Below the pieces are notes generated by a model that searched no databases, was not told where the DNA came from, and saw only the letters and a list, made by a program, of their open reading frames with translations. Shown here in pieces: positions 37,710-48,934 of a stretch of DNA of 64,000 nt. The position numbers and the translations under genes are program-made. Each line of letters opens with the position of its first letter. Within the stretch, counting starts at the first letter, position 1. The stretch is taken from assembly GCF_003443995.1 (NCBI RefSeq), contig NZ_QWEY01000017.1, positions 1 to 64,000 on the forward strand. The letters run 5' to 3'. This DNA comes from Pseudotabrizicola alkalilacus (GTDB lineage Bacteria; Pseudomonadota; Alphaproteobacteria; Rhodobacterales; Rhodobacteraceae).

Positions 37710-38429
37710 ATGTTGCCTCATTGTGTTGTTGCCGGACTTGCCGCGCTGTCTCTGTCTACGGCGCTCTCGGCGCAGGAATCAAACGTGGCGCGTTATACGG
37801 TTTCTGTCAGCGGCCTGACGGCGGGGAAGGTGACACTGACGGCACAGCATGAGGGTGCACGCTATGTGGTCAGCTCGAATTCCGCCTCCGCCGGGCTGGC
37901 CGGGTTTTTCCGTTCGTTCACCCTGATCTCGCAAACACAGGGCACGGAACGCAACGGGCGTCTGATCCCGCAGCGCTATTCGGCGGATGCCAAGGGCGCG
38001 CGGCAAGGGCGCGGCGCGGAACTGGCGTTTGACGGCGGGCTGGCCACAGTGATCAAGGCCGACCCGCCCGAACCGGATGTTCCGGTGGTGGACCCGGCGC
38101 GGCACAAGGGGGTGGTTGATCCGTTGACCGGGCTTTATTCGGTGCTGCGCGACACCACGCCCGCTACGGCCTGTCAGGTTGATCTGAAGATGTTCGACGG
38201 CCACCGCGTCAACAGCGTCACGCTGTCATCGCCACAAGCAGATGGCGATGGGCTGACCTGTCGGGGGCTGTATCGCCGGATCGACGGCTATCCGGCCAAG
38301 GAACTGGCCAGACGGCCTGAAACCAGCTTTATCGTCACCTATCGTCCGGTCGAAGGTGGAGTCTTGCGGGTAACCGAAGTATCCGTGGACAGCGCCTTTG
38401 GCCTCGCCCGGATGATCCGTGACAACTGA
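37710..38429 (+). CDS. DUF3108 exported protein
   Basis: A 239-residue protein with a signal peptide (cleavage near LSA-QES) and AAGGAG 6 nt before the ATG. The mature part is a beta-rich DUF3108 domain with YTVSVSGLTAGKVTLTAQ, FTLISQTQGTERNGRLIPQRY and a disulfide-capable cysteine pair. The family is found in the periplasm of alphaproteobacteria, function unknown. It lies 50 nt upstream of hrpB. Confidence 0.8.
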   Translation: MLPHCVVAGLAALSLSTALSAQESNVARYTVSVSGLTAGKVTLTAQHEGARYVVSSNSASAGLAGFFRSFTLISQTQGTERNGRLIPQRYSADAKGARQGRGAELAFDGGLATVIKADPPEPDVPVVDPARHKGVVDPLTGLYSVLRDTTPATACQVDLKMFDGHRVNSVTLSSPQADGDGLTCRGLYRRIDGYPAKELARRPETSFIVTYRPVEGGVLRVTEVSVDSAFGLARMIRDN

Positions 38430-38479
38430 TCCGGTGCTTGGCCCTTGATCTGTACGGCGCGGGGCCCTAACCCCGGCTC

Positions 38480-40909
38480 ATGTCCGTGCCCCTTTCCTTC
38501 CCTGATCCTCTCCCGATTGACGAGGTGATCCCCGCCCTGCAAGCCGCAATGACGGCGCAGGGGATGGCCGTGCTGCAAGCGCCCCCCGGTGCGGGCAAGA
38601 CCACGCGGGTGCCGCTGGCGCTGCTGGGGCAGGTGACGGGGCGCATCCTGATGCTGGAGCCGCGCCGCCTTGCCACCCGCGCCGCCGCCGCGCGCATGGC
38701 CGACACACTGGGCGAGCCGCTGGGCCAGACCGTCGGCTATCGCATCCGGGGCGAGGCAAAGACCAGTGCCGCCACAAGGATCGAAGTGGTGACCGAAGGC
38801 ATCCTGACCCGGATGATCCAGTCTGATGCCGAATTGCCCGGCATTGGCCTGATCATCTTTGACGAATTTCACGAACGGTCCTTGCAGGCCGATCTGGGCC
38901 TTGCGCTGGCGCTGGAGATCCGGGGGGCGTTGCGGCCTGATCTGCAGCTTCTGGTGATGTCTGCTACCCTGGATGCCGCCCCGGTGGCGGCGTTGATCGG
39001 CGATGCGCCGCTGATTACCTCCGAAGGGCGCGCGTTCCCGGTCGAAACCCGCTGGCTGCCGCGCCCGCCCGATGCCTCGCTGCGGCATGAGGCGGCGGTG
39101 GCAGGGCTGATCCGGCAAGCGCTTGACGAGGTGCCCGAGGGCGATGTGCTGGTGTTCCTGCCCGGCGAGGGGGAGATCCGCCGGGTCGAGGCTCAGATGC
39201 AGGGCACGCCGGGCCTGACCATCCGCCCGTTGTTCGGGGCGATGGAGTTTGCGGCGCAACAGGCCGCCCTTGCCCCCGCGACTGGGCGCAAGCTGGTACT
39301 GGCGACGTCGATCGCCGAAACCTCGCTGACCATTCCGGGGGTGCGGGTGGTGGTCGATGGCGGCCGGTCGCGGCGCGCGCGCTTTGACGCAGGCTCCGGC
39401 ATGTCGCGGCTGGTGACCGAACGAGTGACAAAGGCCGAGGCCGAGCAGCGGCGCGGCAGGGCCGGGCGCGTGGCGCCCGGCGTCTGTTACCGGCTGTGGA
39501 CGCGCGGCGAAGAGGGCGGCATGGCCGCCTTTCCCCCCGCCGAGATCGAAGCCGCCGACCTGACCCCGCTGGCACTGGAGCTGGCGCTGTGGGGGGCGGT
39601 GGATCTGCCGTTCCTGACCCCGCCGCATCCCGGCGTGCTGGGCGAGGCGCAGGCGCTGCTGCACGGTCTGGGCGCGTTGGACGCAAAGGGCGGCATCACC
39701 GCCCATGGCCGCGCCCTTGCGGCGCTGCCGCTGCACCCGAGGCTGGCGCATATGCTGGTGATCGCCGGGCCAAAGGCGGCCCCGCTGGCGGCACTGCTGG
39801 CGGAGCGTGACCCGTTGCGCGGGGCAGGGGCGGACCTGCTGGCGCGGCTGAAAGCCATCGACAAACCGCCCGAGGGCGCGCACCGCTCGACCATCGAGCG
39901 GATCCGGGTGGAGGCGCGCCGTCTGGCGCGGATGGTGCCTGTCGCGCAGAGGCCGGACCTGTCGCCGGCGCAGATGGCGGCGCTTGCCTATCCTGACCGC
40001 ATCGGATTGCGCCGCACGGGCGACGCGCCGCGTTGGGTGCTGTCAGGCGGCAAAGGGGCGGCGATGGCGGCGGGCCAGCCGCTGTCGGGCGCGCGGCTGA
40101 TCGTGGCCACCGATCTGGACGGTGACCCGCGCGAGGCACAGGTGCGACAGGCGGTGACGATCACCGAGGCCGAGCTGCGCGCGCTGTACGCCGGGCAGAT
40201 CGCCTGGGTGGAGGTCTGTGAATGGTCGCGCCGCGACGGCAAGGTGCTGGCCCGAAAGCAGGAACGCTTTGGCGCGCTGGTGCTGGCCGAGCGCATCTGG
40301 CCCGACGCCCCGGCCGAGGCCATGGCGCGCGCCGCCCTTGACGGGATGCGCCAGATTGGCCTGCCGTGGACCGCTGCTGCCCGCCGGTTGCGCGCCCGTC
40401 TGCGGCTGGCGCGCGGCGACGACTGGCCGGAGCTGGACGACGCCACCTTGCTCGACACCGCCGAAGACTGGCTGCTGCCGCATCTTGCGGCCAAGCGCAG
40501 CGAGACCGAGTTGCGGGCACTGGACCTGACCGAGCCGCTGAAAGCCCTGATCGGCTGGGATCGCATGGCCCAGACCGACGCGCAGGTGCCGGGCAGCTTT
40601 GAGACCCCGCTCGGGCGCAAGGTACCCATTGATTATGACGGTGACCATCCGTCGATCGAGGTCCGTCTGCAGGAGTTGTTCGGCGTCACCCGCCACCCCA
40701 CCGTCGGCGCGGCCCGGCTGCCGTTGCGCATCACGCTTTTGTCGCCGGGCCAACGTCCGGTGCAGGTCACGCTGGACCTGCCCGGTTTCTGGGCCAACAG
40801 CTACGCCGATGTGCGCAAGGACATGCGCGGCCAATACCCGCGCCATCCCTGGCCCGAAGACCCGACCGCCGCCGACCCGACTTTGCGTGCCAAACCGCGC
40901 GGGACGTGA
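38480..40909 (+). CDS. hrpB: ATP-dependent RNA helicase HrpB
   Basis: An 809-residue DEAH-type helicase. Motif I PPGAGKTT is at residues 35-42, DEFH at 128-131, SAT at 161-163, and motif VI QRRGRAGR further on. The C-terminal HrpB-specific region ends in a GQRPVQVTLDLPGFWANSYADVRKDMRGQYPRHPWPEDP block, diagnostic of HrpB. The DEFH variant of DEAH is usual in this subfamily. The biological role is poorly known. Start and length fit the family. Confidence 0.95.
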   Translation: MSVPLSFPDPLPIDEVIPALQAAMTAQGMAVLQAPPGAGKTTRVPLALLGQVTGRILMLEPRRLATRAAAARMADTLGEPLGQTVGYRIRGEAKTSAATRIEVVTEGILTRMIQSDAELPGIGLIIFDEFHERSLQADLGLALALEIRGALRPDLQLLVMSATLDAAPVAALIGDAPLITSEGRAFPVETRWLPRPPDASLRHEAAVAGLIRQALDEVPEGDVLVFLPGEGEIRRVEAQMQGTPGLTIRPLFGAMEFAAQQAALAPATGRKLVLATSIAETSLTIPGVRVVVDGGRSRRARFDAGSGMSRLVTERVTKAEAEQRRGRAGRVAPGVCYRLWTRGEEGGMAAFPPAEIEAADLTPLALELALWGAVDLPFLTPPHPGVLGEAQALLHGLGALDAKGGITAHGRALAALPLHPRLAHMLVIAGPKAAPLAALLAERDPLRGAGADLLARLKAIDKPPEGAHRSTIERIRVEARRLARMVPVAQRPDLSPAQMAALAYPDRIGLRRTGDAPRWVLSGGKGAAMAAGQPLSGARLIVATDLDGDPREAQVRQAVTITEAELRALYAGQIAWVEVCEWSRRDGKVLARKQERFGALVLAERIWPDAPAEAMARAALDGMRQIGLPWTAAARRLRARLRLARGDDWPELDDATLLDTAEDWLLPHLAAKRSETELRALDLTEPLKALIGWDRMAQTDAQVPGSFETPLGRKVPIDYDGDHPSIEVRLQELFGVTRHPTVGAARLPLRITLLSPGQRPVQVTLDLPGFWANSYADVRKDMRGQYPRHPWPEDPTAADPTLRAKPRGT

Positions 40910-41265
40910 AGAAAATGGAGGGCGCTGTCGCGCGCAAGCTTTTCGTCTCGGCTCTGGCCTGCGGCCAACCGCCTCGGGTCTGCGCTCCGCGCGGGGAGTA
41001 TTTGGGAAAGCTGCAAAGGCAAAGCCCTAGTCTTGTGATGTGCTGCTTTCCCAAATACTCAGGGTATGCCGCTGGCTCATGCCATCCGTTCAAAAAATCG
41101 GTGGCATGGGGGCAGCGCGCCAATTCTTGGGGCGGCCGGGTGAATCGCTTGACGAGGGGGGCAATCGCGCGTAAACGCAGCCATCGAATTCGAGGTCGCG
41201 CCTGCGCGGGCCTTGTTGGTTTTGCACCTTACGCCCTGCTGGCGTTGACTTGAAGGATTACGACG
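40910..41265. other. intergenic region before rpmB
   Basis: This 356-nt stretch has no credible gene. Its centre is the inverted repeat 40,996-41,060. The right part should carry the rpmB promoter, with an AAGGA ribosome site just before 41,266. Confidence 0.5.
40996..41060. repeat. inverted repeat of the dispersed AGTATTT element
   Basis: GAGTATTTGGGAAAGC (40,996-41,011) and its exact complement GCTTTCCCAAATACTC (41,045-41,060) enclose a 33-nt spacer. The left flank CCGCGCGGG- resembles the GC core of copies at 25,551 and 51,078. The structure follows hrpB by about 90 nt and may help end its transcript. Confidence 0.75.
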
Positions 41266-41553
41266 ATGTCGCGCGTCTGCGAACTCTCGGGCAAGGGCCC
41301 GATGACCGGTAACACCATCAGCCACGCGAACAACAAGTCGCGTCGCCGTTTCTTGCCGAACCTGAACGAAGTCACCCTGATTTCGGACATTCTGGGCCAG
41401 TCGTTCAAGCTGCGGATTTCTGCCGCTGCGCTGCGCACGGTCGACCATCGCGGTGGTCTGGATGCGTTTCTGGCCAAGGCCAAGGATGACGAGCTGTCCG
41501 GTGCAGCACTGAAGATCAAGAAAGACATCGCCAAGGCTCAGGCAGCCGCCTGA
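41266..41553 (+). CDS. rpmB: 50S ribosomal protein L28
   Basis: A 95-residue basic protein beginning [33 protein letters not shown], the L28 signature, in the longer alphaproteobacterial form. It is part of the large ribosomal subunit. It is monocistronic, with AAGGA upstream and a terminator downstream. Confidence 0.97.
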   Translation: MSRVCELSGKGPMTGNTISHANNKSRRRFLPNLNEVTLISDILGQSFKLRISAAALRTVDHRGGLDAFLAKAKDDELSGAALKIKKDIAKAQAAA

Positions 41554-41576
41554 TCTTTCCTGTCGCGACACAGACG

Positions 41577-41612
41577 CCCGCCCGCAGAGATGCGCGGCGG
41601 GTTTTTGTGTTT
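41577..41612 (+). terminator. Rho-independent terminator of rpmB
   Basis: A GC-rich stem built from CCCGCCCGC and GCGCGGCGGG with a short loop is followed by TTTTTGTGTTT. It begins 24 nt after the rpmB stop. Confidence 0.85.
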
Positions 41613-41807
41613 GGGTCAGGATTGAGTATTTTTGCCAGTATGAACGGACGGCCGCAGTCTTGCGGTGGGCAGAGCATCCATGGCCATCGCGCGCTCTGTC
41701 GCAGTGCGTCAGGCACAAGCGTTGACGGGCGCGCCACGCGCGATCAGGTGGAAGAGGAGAGGGGTGGCGACCCAGGCTGCAGGTCGCTGCCGATGGGGCT
41801 GCGTGGG

Positions 41808-42125
41808 TCAGCGCGCGCAGTAAGCCTCGGCCTGTTCACCAAAGGCCTTGTACCGACGCCAGAAGTCATTGTCGTTGTCGGTTTTTGACATCCGGACTTT
41901 TTGCGCGCGGTCGGGGTCTTTGAAGAAGGCTGCCGCCTTGCGCTGATCGCCCCCGCGCAGGGTCATGTCGGCGACCTGTTGCACACAGGCGCAGACCGGG
42001 CGGGTGGCGGCCTTGCGGTCAGAGCTCAGACAGGCGCGCTCGATCGGCCCGGCCAGTACGGCTGTGGTGGAAAGGGAGAGAAGCATGGCAGCGCAGGCTG
42101 CCAGAACAACAGGTTTCATCATCAT
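41808..42125 (-). CDS. small exported protein of unknown function
   Basis: A product of about 105 residues with a clear signal peptide (MKPVVLAACAAMLLSLSTTAVLAG). Three consecutive ATGs (42,125, 42,122, 42,119) are possible starts; GAGG upstream favours the first. The mature part has four cysteines (ERACLSSDR, RPVCACVQQVADM, AEAYCAR), suggesting two disulfides. It is rich in charged residues and ends with a short helix. The pattern CxCVQxxAD recalls small exported proteins of Rhodobacteraceae, but I know no function. It is divergent from lepA, 350 nt apart. Confidence 0.7.
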   Translation of the reverse strand: MMMKPVVLAACAAMLLSLSTTAVLAGPIERACLSSDRKAATRPVCACVQQVADMTLRGGDQRKAAAFFKDPDRAQKVRMSKTDNDNDFWRRYKAFGEQAEAYCAR

Positions 42126-42475
42126 TATCTGCCTCATTGCCGGGGACGGGGAACCCCACCGCCACAGGTCGTTTTCTGTCAGCATCATGACGATTCGTCC
42201 GGCATTTTTCAATGCCGCAACGCGGCTCGGCGGTGGATTGCCAAAAGCGGCCAGCCCTAGGGTTCCGGCCCGTCTGCGCCACAAGATCAAGCGGCTCGGC
42301 GTGCTGGGGGGGCCTGAGTCTGGCCCGTGATGGTCAGGGTGTCTGGCCCGCGCCACCCCGCGGATGGCGGGAATCAGGTGCGCGGAACCGACTCATGCTG
42401 CCCATTGTGCCGTCACCGGCCCACAAACGCTGCATCCCCCTTCCCGGCCCCATATTTCCAAGCTATATGCCGCGC
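42126..42475. other. intergenic region before lepA
   Basis: 350 nt between divergent genes with no credible coding sequence. It should hold both promoters; I cannot place either with confidence. Confidence 0.4.
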
Positions 42476-44275
<1,800 letters not shown>

Positions 44276-44352
44276 GGGGAACTAATCTTTGTAGTTGAGC
44301 AATCGCTCAATTCGAAGATGAGTTTTCATGGCCCTGCCTTGGCGGCCATGCC

Positions 44353-44384
44353 AAACAAAAAGGCGCAGCCGCAGCTCCGCCTTT
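44353..44384 (-). terminator. Rho-independent terminator of the entericidin-like gene
   Basis: AAAGGCG pairs with CGCCTTT, with an inner AGC/GCT pairing. On the minus strand TTGTTT follows directly. It lies about 20 nt beyond the stop of the small lipoprotein gene. Confidence 0.8.
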
Positions 44385-44405
44385 ACCATAGGCTTTTATA
44401 TTCAC

Positions 44406-44543
44406 TCAGTTCGCGGCTTGACGCGCCTCTTGCGTGATCGTGGCGCCGGCGACTTGCAGGTCGCGGCCGGCTCCGGCGACGGTGCCGCAGGCGGTGAGGG
44501 TGAAGGCGGCGAGCAGGGACAGCAGGGTCAGGCGGCTTTTCAT
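44406..44543 (-). CDS. entericidin A/B family small lipoprotein
   Basis: A 45-residue protein found by direct reading: MKSRLTLLSLLAAFTLTAC, then GTVAGAGRDLQVAGATITQEARQAAN. The lipobox LTAC puts the acylated cysteine at residue 19, and GTVAGAGRD is the conserved entericidin start of the mature peptide. AGGA lies 7 nt before the ATG. In enterobacteria entericidins form an antidote/toxin pair; in Rhodobacteraceae single copies like this are common and their role is unknown. It has its own terminator and is divergent from the lipoprotein at 44,662. Confidence 0.88.
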   Translation of the reverse strand: MKSRLTLLSLLAAFTLTACGTVAGAGRDLQVAGATITQEARQAAN

Positions 44544-44661
44544 CGGGGTTCCTCTCGGTGATTTCAGGATCAAACGCGCGGGGGCGGTTCTGGTTCCTTT
44601 TTGCAGACGGGCTTTTGCAATTTTAACCTGACGTTAACGATCTGCGCGCCAGTGTGGGCGC

Positions 44662-44967
44662 ATGCGTATGCTTGTCCTTCTTTTGTTGCTTGCGGCCTGC
44701 GGGGCCCAGCCCGCGCCGCAGTTCTTTGGGGCGGAGCGTAGCGATGTGACGCGCGACGGGCGCAGCTATACGGTGTTTCAGAAGGGGGAGGCGGTGGAGG
44801 TGATCCGTCTGGGCTATGCGCGGCGCGGCGAACATCAGGGCATCCGCCCCACCATGATCGCGCTGATCCCTGAGGTGACGGGGTGTACGCTGGTGGAGTC
44901 CAGTCTGGTGGGCGATAGTGGCGAGATGCGGGGGCGATTGCGATGTCCGGACACAGCAAAGCATTGA
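44662..44967 (+). CDS. small lipoprotein of unknown function
   Basis: A 101-residue protein with a very short lipoprotein signal (MRMLVLLLLLAACGAQ), acylated cysteine at residue 13. The mature domain has FFGAERSDVTRDGRSYTVFQKGEAVEVIRLGYA and a C-terminal cysteine pair. It resembles no family I can name. It ends 54 nt before the glycerate kinase start and may be cotranscribed with it. Confidence 0.65.
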   Translation: MRMLVLLLLLAACGAQPAPQFFGAERSDVTRDGRSYTVFQKGEAVEVIRLGYARRGEHQGIRPTMIALIPEVTGCTLVESSLVGDSGEMRGRLRCPDTAKH

Positions 44968-45021
44968 TCGCGCAGCGTGGCCCGCCCTATACAGACGGGC
45001 ACGCTGACCCGAGGATGCCCG

Positions 45022-46281
45022 ATGATCACCGACCCGCCTGCCTTTTTGCGCCGCCTGTTCGACCGCGCGGTCGAGGTGGCCGACCCGATGCGCAGTCTTG
45101 CGCAACATCTGCCGCCACGCCCGGCGGGGCGGGTGGTGGTGGTGGGCGCGGGCAAGGCCAGTGCGCGGATGGCCGAAGCGGTCGAGGCGGCCTGGGGGCC
45201 GTGTGACGGGCTGGTGCTGACCCGCTATGGCTACGGGCGCCCCTGTCAGCGGATCGAGATTGTCGAGGCCGCACACCCGGTGCCCGATGCCGCCGGGCAG
45301 GCGGCGACGGCGCGGATGCTGGAGCTGCTGGAAGGACTCGGGGAGGGTGATTTCGTGCTGTCGCTGATCTCGGGCGGGGCGTCGGCGCTGCTGGTGGCGT
45401 CGAGCGATGGCGTGACGCTGGCCGAAAAGCAGGCTGTGAACGCGGCGTTGCTGGCCTCTGGCGCGCCGATTGACCGGATGAACACGGTCCGCAAACATCT
45501 GAGCCGGGTCAAGGGCGGGCAACTGGCCGCTGCCGCCTATCCGGCGCAGATGCTGACGCTGATGATTTCCGACGTGCCGGGGGATGATCCGGCTTTCATC
45601 GGCTCTGGCCCGACGGTGGGCGATGCGTCAACGCCTGCCGATGCCATGGCCATTCTTGACCAGTGGCAGATCGCGGTGCCGGAATCGGTGCAGACGGCGC
45701 TGAAAAACGGCTCCAGCGTGGTGCCGCCGGGTGATCCGCGCCTGTCGCGGGTGACCAACCGGATCTATGCCGCGCCGGTCCAGTCGCTGAACGCTGCCGC
45801 CGCGATTGCGGCGGAGGCGGGCTGCGAGGTGCGGCTGCTGGGTGACGCGGTGGAAGGCGAGGCGCGCGAGGTTGCCGCCGCGCAGGCGCAGGAGGCGCTG
45901 CGGATCAAGGCCGCCTTGCGCCCCGGCGATGCGCCTGTGTTGCTGCTGTCGGGGGGAGAGTTGACCGTCACCCGGCGCGGGGATGGTGTCGGCGGGCCGA
46001 ATGCCGAATATGCACTGGCGCTGGCCATCGCGCTGGACGAGGCTCCGGGCATCCATGCCATTGCCTGCGATACCGATGGCGTGGACGGCGCGGCAGAGGT
46101 GGCGGGCGCGCTGATCTCGCCCGACACCCTCGCGCGTGCCAAGGCCGCCGCGCTGGACCCCGCAGCCGCCCTGACCCGCAACGACGCACACAGCTTTTTT
46201 GCCGCAATCGGGGGGCAGGTGGTGACCGGCCCGACGCTGACCAACGTCAACGACTTTCGCGTCATTCTGATCGCGCCTTAG
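45022..46281 (+). CDS. ttuD: glycerate 2-kinase (MOFRL family; formerly hydroxypyruvate reductase)
   Basis: A 419-residue protein of the GckA/TtuD type. The N-terminal domain has VVVVGAGKASARMAEAVE, LISGGASALL and KHLSRVKGGQLA. The C-terminal MOFRL domain has LLLSGGELTVTRRGDGVGGPNAEYALALA and DTDGVDGAAEVAGA. Such enzymes phosphorylate D-glycerate to 2-phosphoglycerate; older annotations call them hydroxypyruvate reductases. GAGGA precedes the ATG at 45,022. It lies upstream of a LacI-type regulator and an ABC importer with a dihydroxyacetone kinase. Confidence 0.9.
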   Translation: MITDPPAFLRRLFDRAVEVADPMRSLAQHLPPRPAGRVVVVGAGKASARMAEAVEAAWGPCDGLVLTRYGYGRPCQRIEIVEAAHPVPDAAGQAATARMLELLEGLGEGDFVLSLISGGASALLVASSDGVTLAEKQAVNAALLASGAPIDRMNTVRKHLSRVKGGQLAAAAYPAQMLTLMISDVPGDDPAFIGSGPTVGDASTPADAMAILDQWQIAVPESVQTALKNGSSVVPPGDPRLSRVTNRIYAAPVQSLNAAAAIAAEAGCEVRLLGDAVEGEAREVAAAQAQEALRIKAALRPGDAPVLLLSGGELTVTRRGDGVGGPNAEYALALAIALDEAPGIHAIACDTDGVDGAAEVAGALISPDTLARAKAAALDPAAALTRNDAHSFFAAIGGQVVTGPTLTNVNDFRVILIAP

Positions 46282-46333
46282 TCTCGATCAAGCCTGATTG
46301 ACGCCCCTCAGATTTTGGGGCTAAGCCTGAATT

Positions 46334-47371
46334 ATGGGCAGGCCAACCGTCACAGACATAGCGCGCGAAGCCGGGGTCAGCCTTGCCACGGTTGACCGCG
46401 TGCTGAATGCGCGCCCCGGTGTGCGCGACAAAACCATCGCGGCGGTCAATGAAGCGGTGGCGCGGCTGGGCTACGTGCGCGACATGGCGGCGGCCAATCT
46501 GGCGCGCGGGCGCATCCTTCGTGTGGCCATTCTGTTGCCCGATACCGAGAGCCAGTTCCTGCAGACGTTGCAGGATGCGCTGCAACAGGCCGCGACCCTT
46601 GCCTCTTCCGCCCGGATGCAGGTGGAGCTGTTGCGCTTTCCGGCAAAGGATATGCACAGCCTTGCCATGATGCTGGCGGATCTGGCGGCAGGCGGCATTT
46701 CGGGCGTGGCGCTGATGGCGCCGGAAACGCCGGTGGTGCGCGACGCGCTGCGGGCGCTGCACGCGGCTGGTGTGCCGGTGGTGGCAATGGTCTCTGATCT
46801 GCCGAACTCTGGTGCCACCCATTTTGTCGGCATTGACAGCCATGCTGCCGGGCGGACTGCGGGCGTGCTAATGGGGCGGTTTCTGGGCGGCAAGACGCCG
46901 CGGGTGATGGTGATTGCCCAATCCATGCTGCTGCGGGACAGTATCGAGCGGCGTCGCGGCTTTGATGCCGTCATGCAGCGCGATTTTCCCGGCATCGAGG
47001 TGGGTCAGACGCTGGAAACCCACGGCGCGACCGAAACCTTGCAGCAGGTGATGGCGGTGTCGCTTGCCGCCAGCGGGCCGGTCGGGGGGATTTACCTGTT
47101 GGGCAGCGGCCACCGGGCCTTGGCGCAGGTGCTGTCCGAACTGGGATTGCTGGGCCGGGTGGTGACCATCGGGCACGAGCTGACCCCGCACACGATTGCG
47201 GCGCTGGAGGCGGGTTGGATGGATGCGGTGATCGCGCAGAATGTCGGCCATATTGCCCGCAGCACCCTGCGCGTCTTGCAGGCAAAGGCCGATCAGCAGC
47301 CGATCAACGAATCACAAGAACGCCTGCGGCTGGAAATTATCCTGCGCGAAAACCTGCCTCCCAGCCTTTGA
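46334..47371 (+). CDS. LacI family transcriptional regulator
   Basis: A 345-residue repressor. Residues 1-50 hold the helix-turn-helix and hinge (PTVTDIAREAGVSLATVDRVLNARPGV). A periplasmic-binding-protein-like effector domain follows, with FVGIDSHAAGRTAGVLMGRF and GHELTPHTIAALEAGWMDAVI typical of the sugar-binding type. It lies directly upstream of the ABC importer genes. A near-palindrome with central CG (47,380-47,393) starts 8 nt after its stop and is a good candidate operator. The effector is unknown. Confidence 0.92.
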   Translation: MGRPTVTDIAREAGVSLATVDRVLNARPGVRDKTIAAVNEAVARLGYVRDMAAANLARGRILRVAILLPDTESQFLQTLQDALQQAATLASSARMQVELLRFPAKDMHSLAMMLADLAAGGISGVALMAPETPVVRDALRALHAAGVPVVAMVSDLPNSGATHFVGIDSHAAGRTAGVLMGRFLGGKTPRVMVIAQSMLLRDSIERRRGFDAVMQRDFPGIEVGQTLETHGATETLQQVMAVSLAASGPVGGIYLLGSGHRALAQVLSELGLLGRVVTIGHELTPHTIAALEAGWMDAVIAQNVGHIARSTLRVLQAKADQQPINESQERLRLEIILRENLPPSL

Positions 47372-47379
47372 TGCATTGG

Positions 47380-47393
47380 TCAAAGCGGTTTGA
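47380..47393 (+). promoter_or_regulatory. candidate LacI-type operator
   Basis: TCAAAGCGGTTTGA is a dyad with five-base arms TCAAA/TTTGA and a central CG, the usual shape of LacI-family sites. It lies between the regulator gene and the importer operon. Confidence 0.55.
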
Positions 47394-47534
47394 ATTGTCG
47401 CACAAGCCCAAATGATGTGCGTACCTCAAAAATGATGGACAGGCCCGATTTCCCTGCCTATCGTCACCACAGCAATCACGATGGCGGCCGGAGGAGGGGC
47501 GTCCTTGTGCGTTTGCACTCAGGGAGGAACATCA

Positions 47535-48866
47535 ATGAAGGCAAGACTTTTGACCGCAACCGCGGTCGGCGCTGTGTTGTCCGTCGCCGTGCTGACTGCC
47601 AACGTCGCCTCGGCCCAATCTAATGAACTGACCTTGTGCTGGGCGGCCTGGGATCCGGCCAACGCGCTTGTCGAACTGTCCAAGGATTTCGAGGCACAGT
47701 CCGGCATCAAAATGAAATTCGAATTCGTGCCATGGCCCAATTTTGCCGACCGGATGCTGAACGAATTGAACTCCGGCGGCCAGCTGTGCGACCTGCTGAT
47801 CGGTGACAGCCAGTGGATCGGCGGCGGCGCAGAAAACGGCCATTACATCAAGCTGAATGATTTCTTTGCGGCCGAGTCGATCAGCATGGACGATTTCGCC
47901 CCGGCCACCGTTTACGCCTATTCGACCTGGCCCAAGGGCGAGCCGAACTATTACGCTCTGCCCGCCATGGGCGACGCCAATGGCTGGTTCTACCGCAAGG
48001 ACTGGTTCGAGCGTGAAGACATCAAGGCCGCATACAAGGAAGCCACCGGCCAGGATCTTCGGGAACCCGAAAGCCAGAAAGAGCTGCTGCAGATCGCGCA
48101 ATTCTTCCAGGGCCGCGAGATTGATGGCCAGACCGTCTATGGCGCGTCAATCTTTACCGAGCGCGGGTCGGAAGGCATCACCATGGGCGCCACCGGCGCG
48201 CTCTATGCCTGGGGCTTCAAGTATGAGAACACCCCCGGTGCCTATGACATGGAGGGCGCGGTAAACTCTCCGGCTGCGGTGGAGGCGTTGGAGTTCTACA
48301 AGGAGCTCTACAAGACCGCGACGCCCCCCGGCTATGACAACGCTTATATGGAACAGTCGCTGGATGCGTTCAAATCCGGTCAGGTGGCGATGGCGATGAA
48401 CTGGTTCGCCTTCTTCCCCGGCCTGGCTGCCGATCCGACCGTGGGTGGCGACAAGATCGACTTTTTCGTGAACCCGGCCCAGAACCAGCCCGCCTCGACC
48501 CTTGGCGGACAGGGGATTTCGGTGGTCAGCTATTCCGACAATGTCGATGGCGCGCTGCAATACATCAAATGGTTCGCCCAGCCCGATGTGCAGCAGAAAT
48601 GGTGGTCGATGGGCGGCTATTCCTGCCATGTCGCGGTGCTGAACGACCCCGGCTTCAAGGACAGCGCGCCCTTTGCCGCGGACTTCCTGGCGGCGATGGA
48701 TAACGTCTATGACTTCTGGCAGGAACCGGCCTATGCGTCCTTGCTGCTGGCGATGCAGGACCGGTTGCACAATTATGTGGTGGCCGATCAGGGCACCGCA
48801 CAAGAGGCACTGGACGGTCTGATCGCCGACTGGACCGAAGTGTTCGAAGACGAAGGCAAGCTGTAA
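47535..48866 (+). CDS. ABC importer, extracellular solute-binding protein
   Basis: A 443-residue periplasmic binding protein of the family 1 carbohydrate type. Signal peptide residues 1-27 end ASA-QS. The N-terminal lobe starts LTLCWAAWDPANALVELSKDFEAQSG, followed by FVPWPNFADRMLNEL. LPAMGDANGWFYRKDWF and GQGISVVSYSDNVDGALQYIKWFA are typical. GGGAGGAAC precedes the ATG. It heads the operon of two permeases, a small membrane protein, two ATPases and a dihydroxyacetone kinase. The ligand is likely a small sugar or polyol. Confidence 0.92.
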   Translation: MKARLLTATAVGAVLSVAVLTANVASAQSNELTLCWAAWDPANALVELSKDFEAQSGIKMKFEFVPWPNFADRMLNELNSGGQLCDLLIGDSQWIGGGAENGHYIKLNDFFAAESISMDDFAPATVYAYSTWPKGEPNYYALPAMGDANGWFYRKDWFEREDIKAAYKEATGQDLREPESQKELLQIAQFFQGREIDGQTVYGASIFTERGSEGITMGATGALYAWGFKYENTPGAYDMEGAVNSPAAVEALEFYKELYKTATPPGYDNAYMEQSLDAFKSGQVAMAMNWFAFFPGLAADPTVGGDKIDFFVNPAQNQPASTLGGQGISVVSYSDNVDGALQYIKWFAQPDVQQKWWSMGGYSCHVAVLNDPGFKDSAPFAADFLAAMDNVYDFWQEPAYASLLLAMQDRLHNYVVADQGTAQEALDGLIADWTEVFEDEGKL

Positions 48867-48934
48867 GCCGCCTTTGCGGGTGCGCCGGGTCCATCGGCGC
48901 ACCCACCCCCTCATGTCCTTGCAGGACCGTTCCT

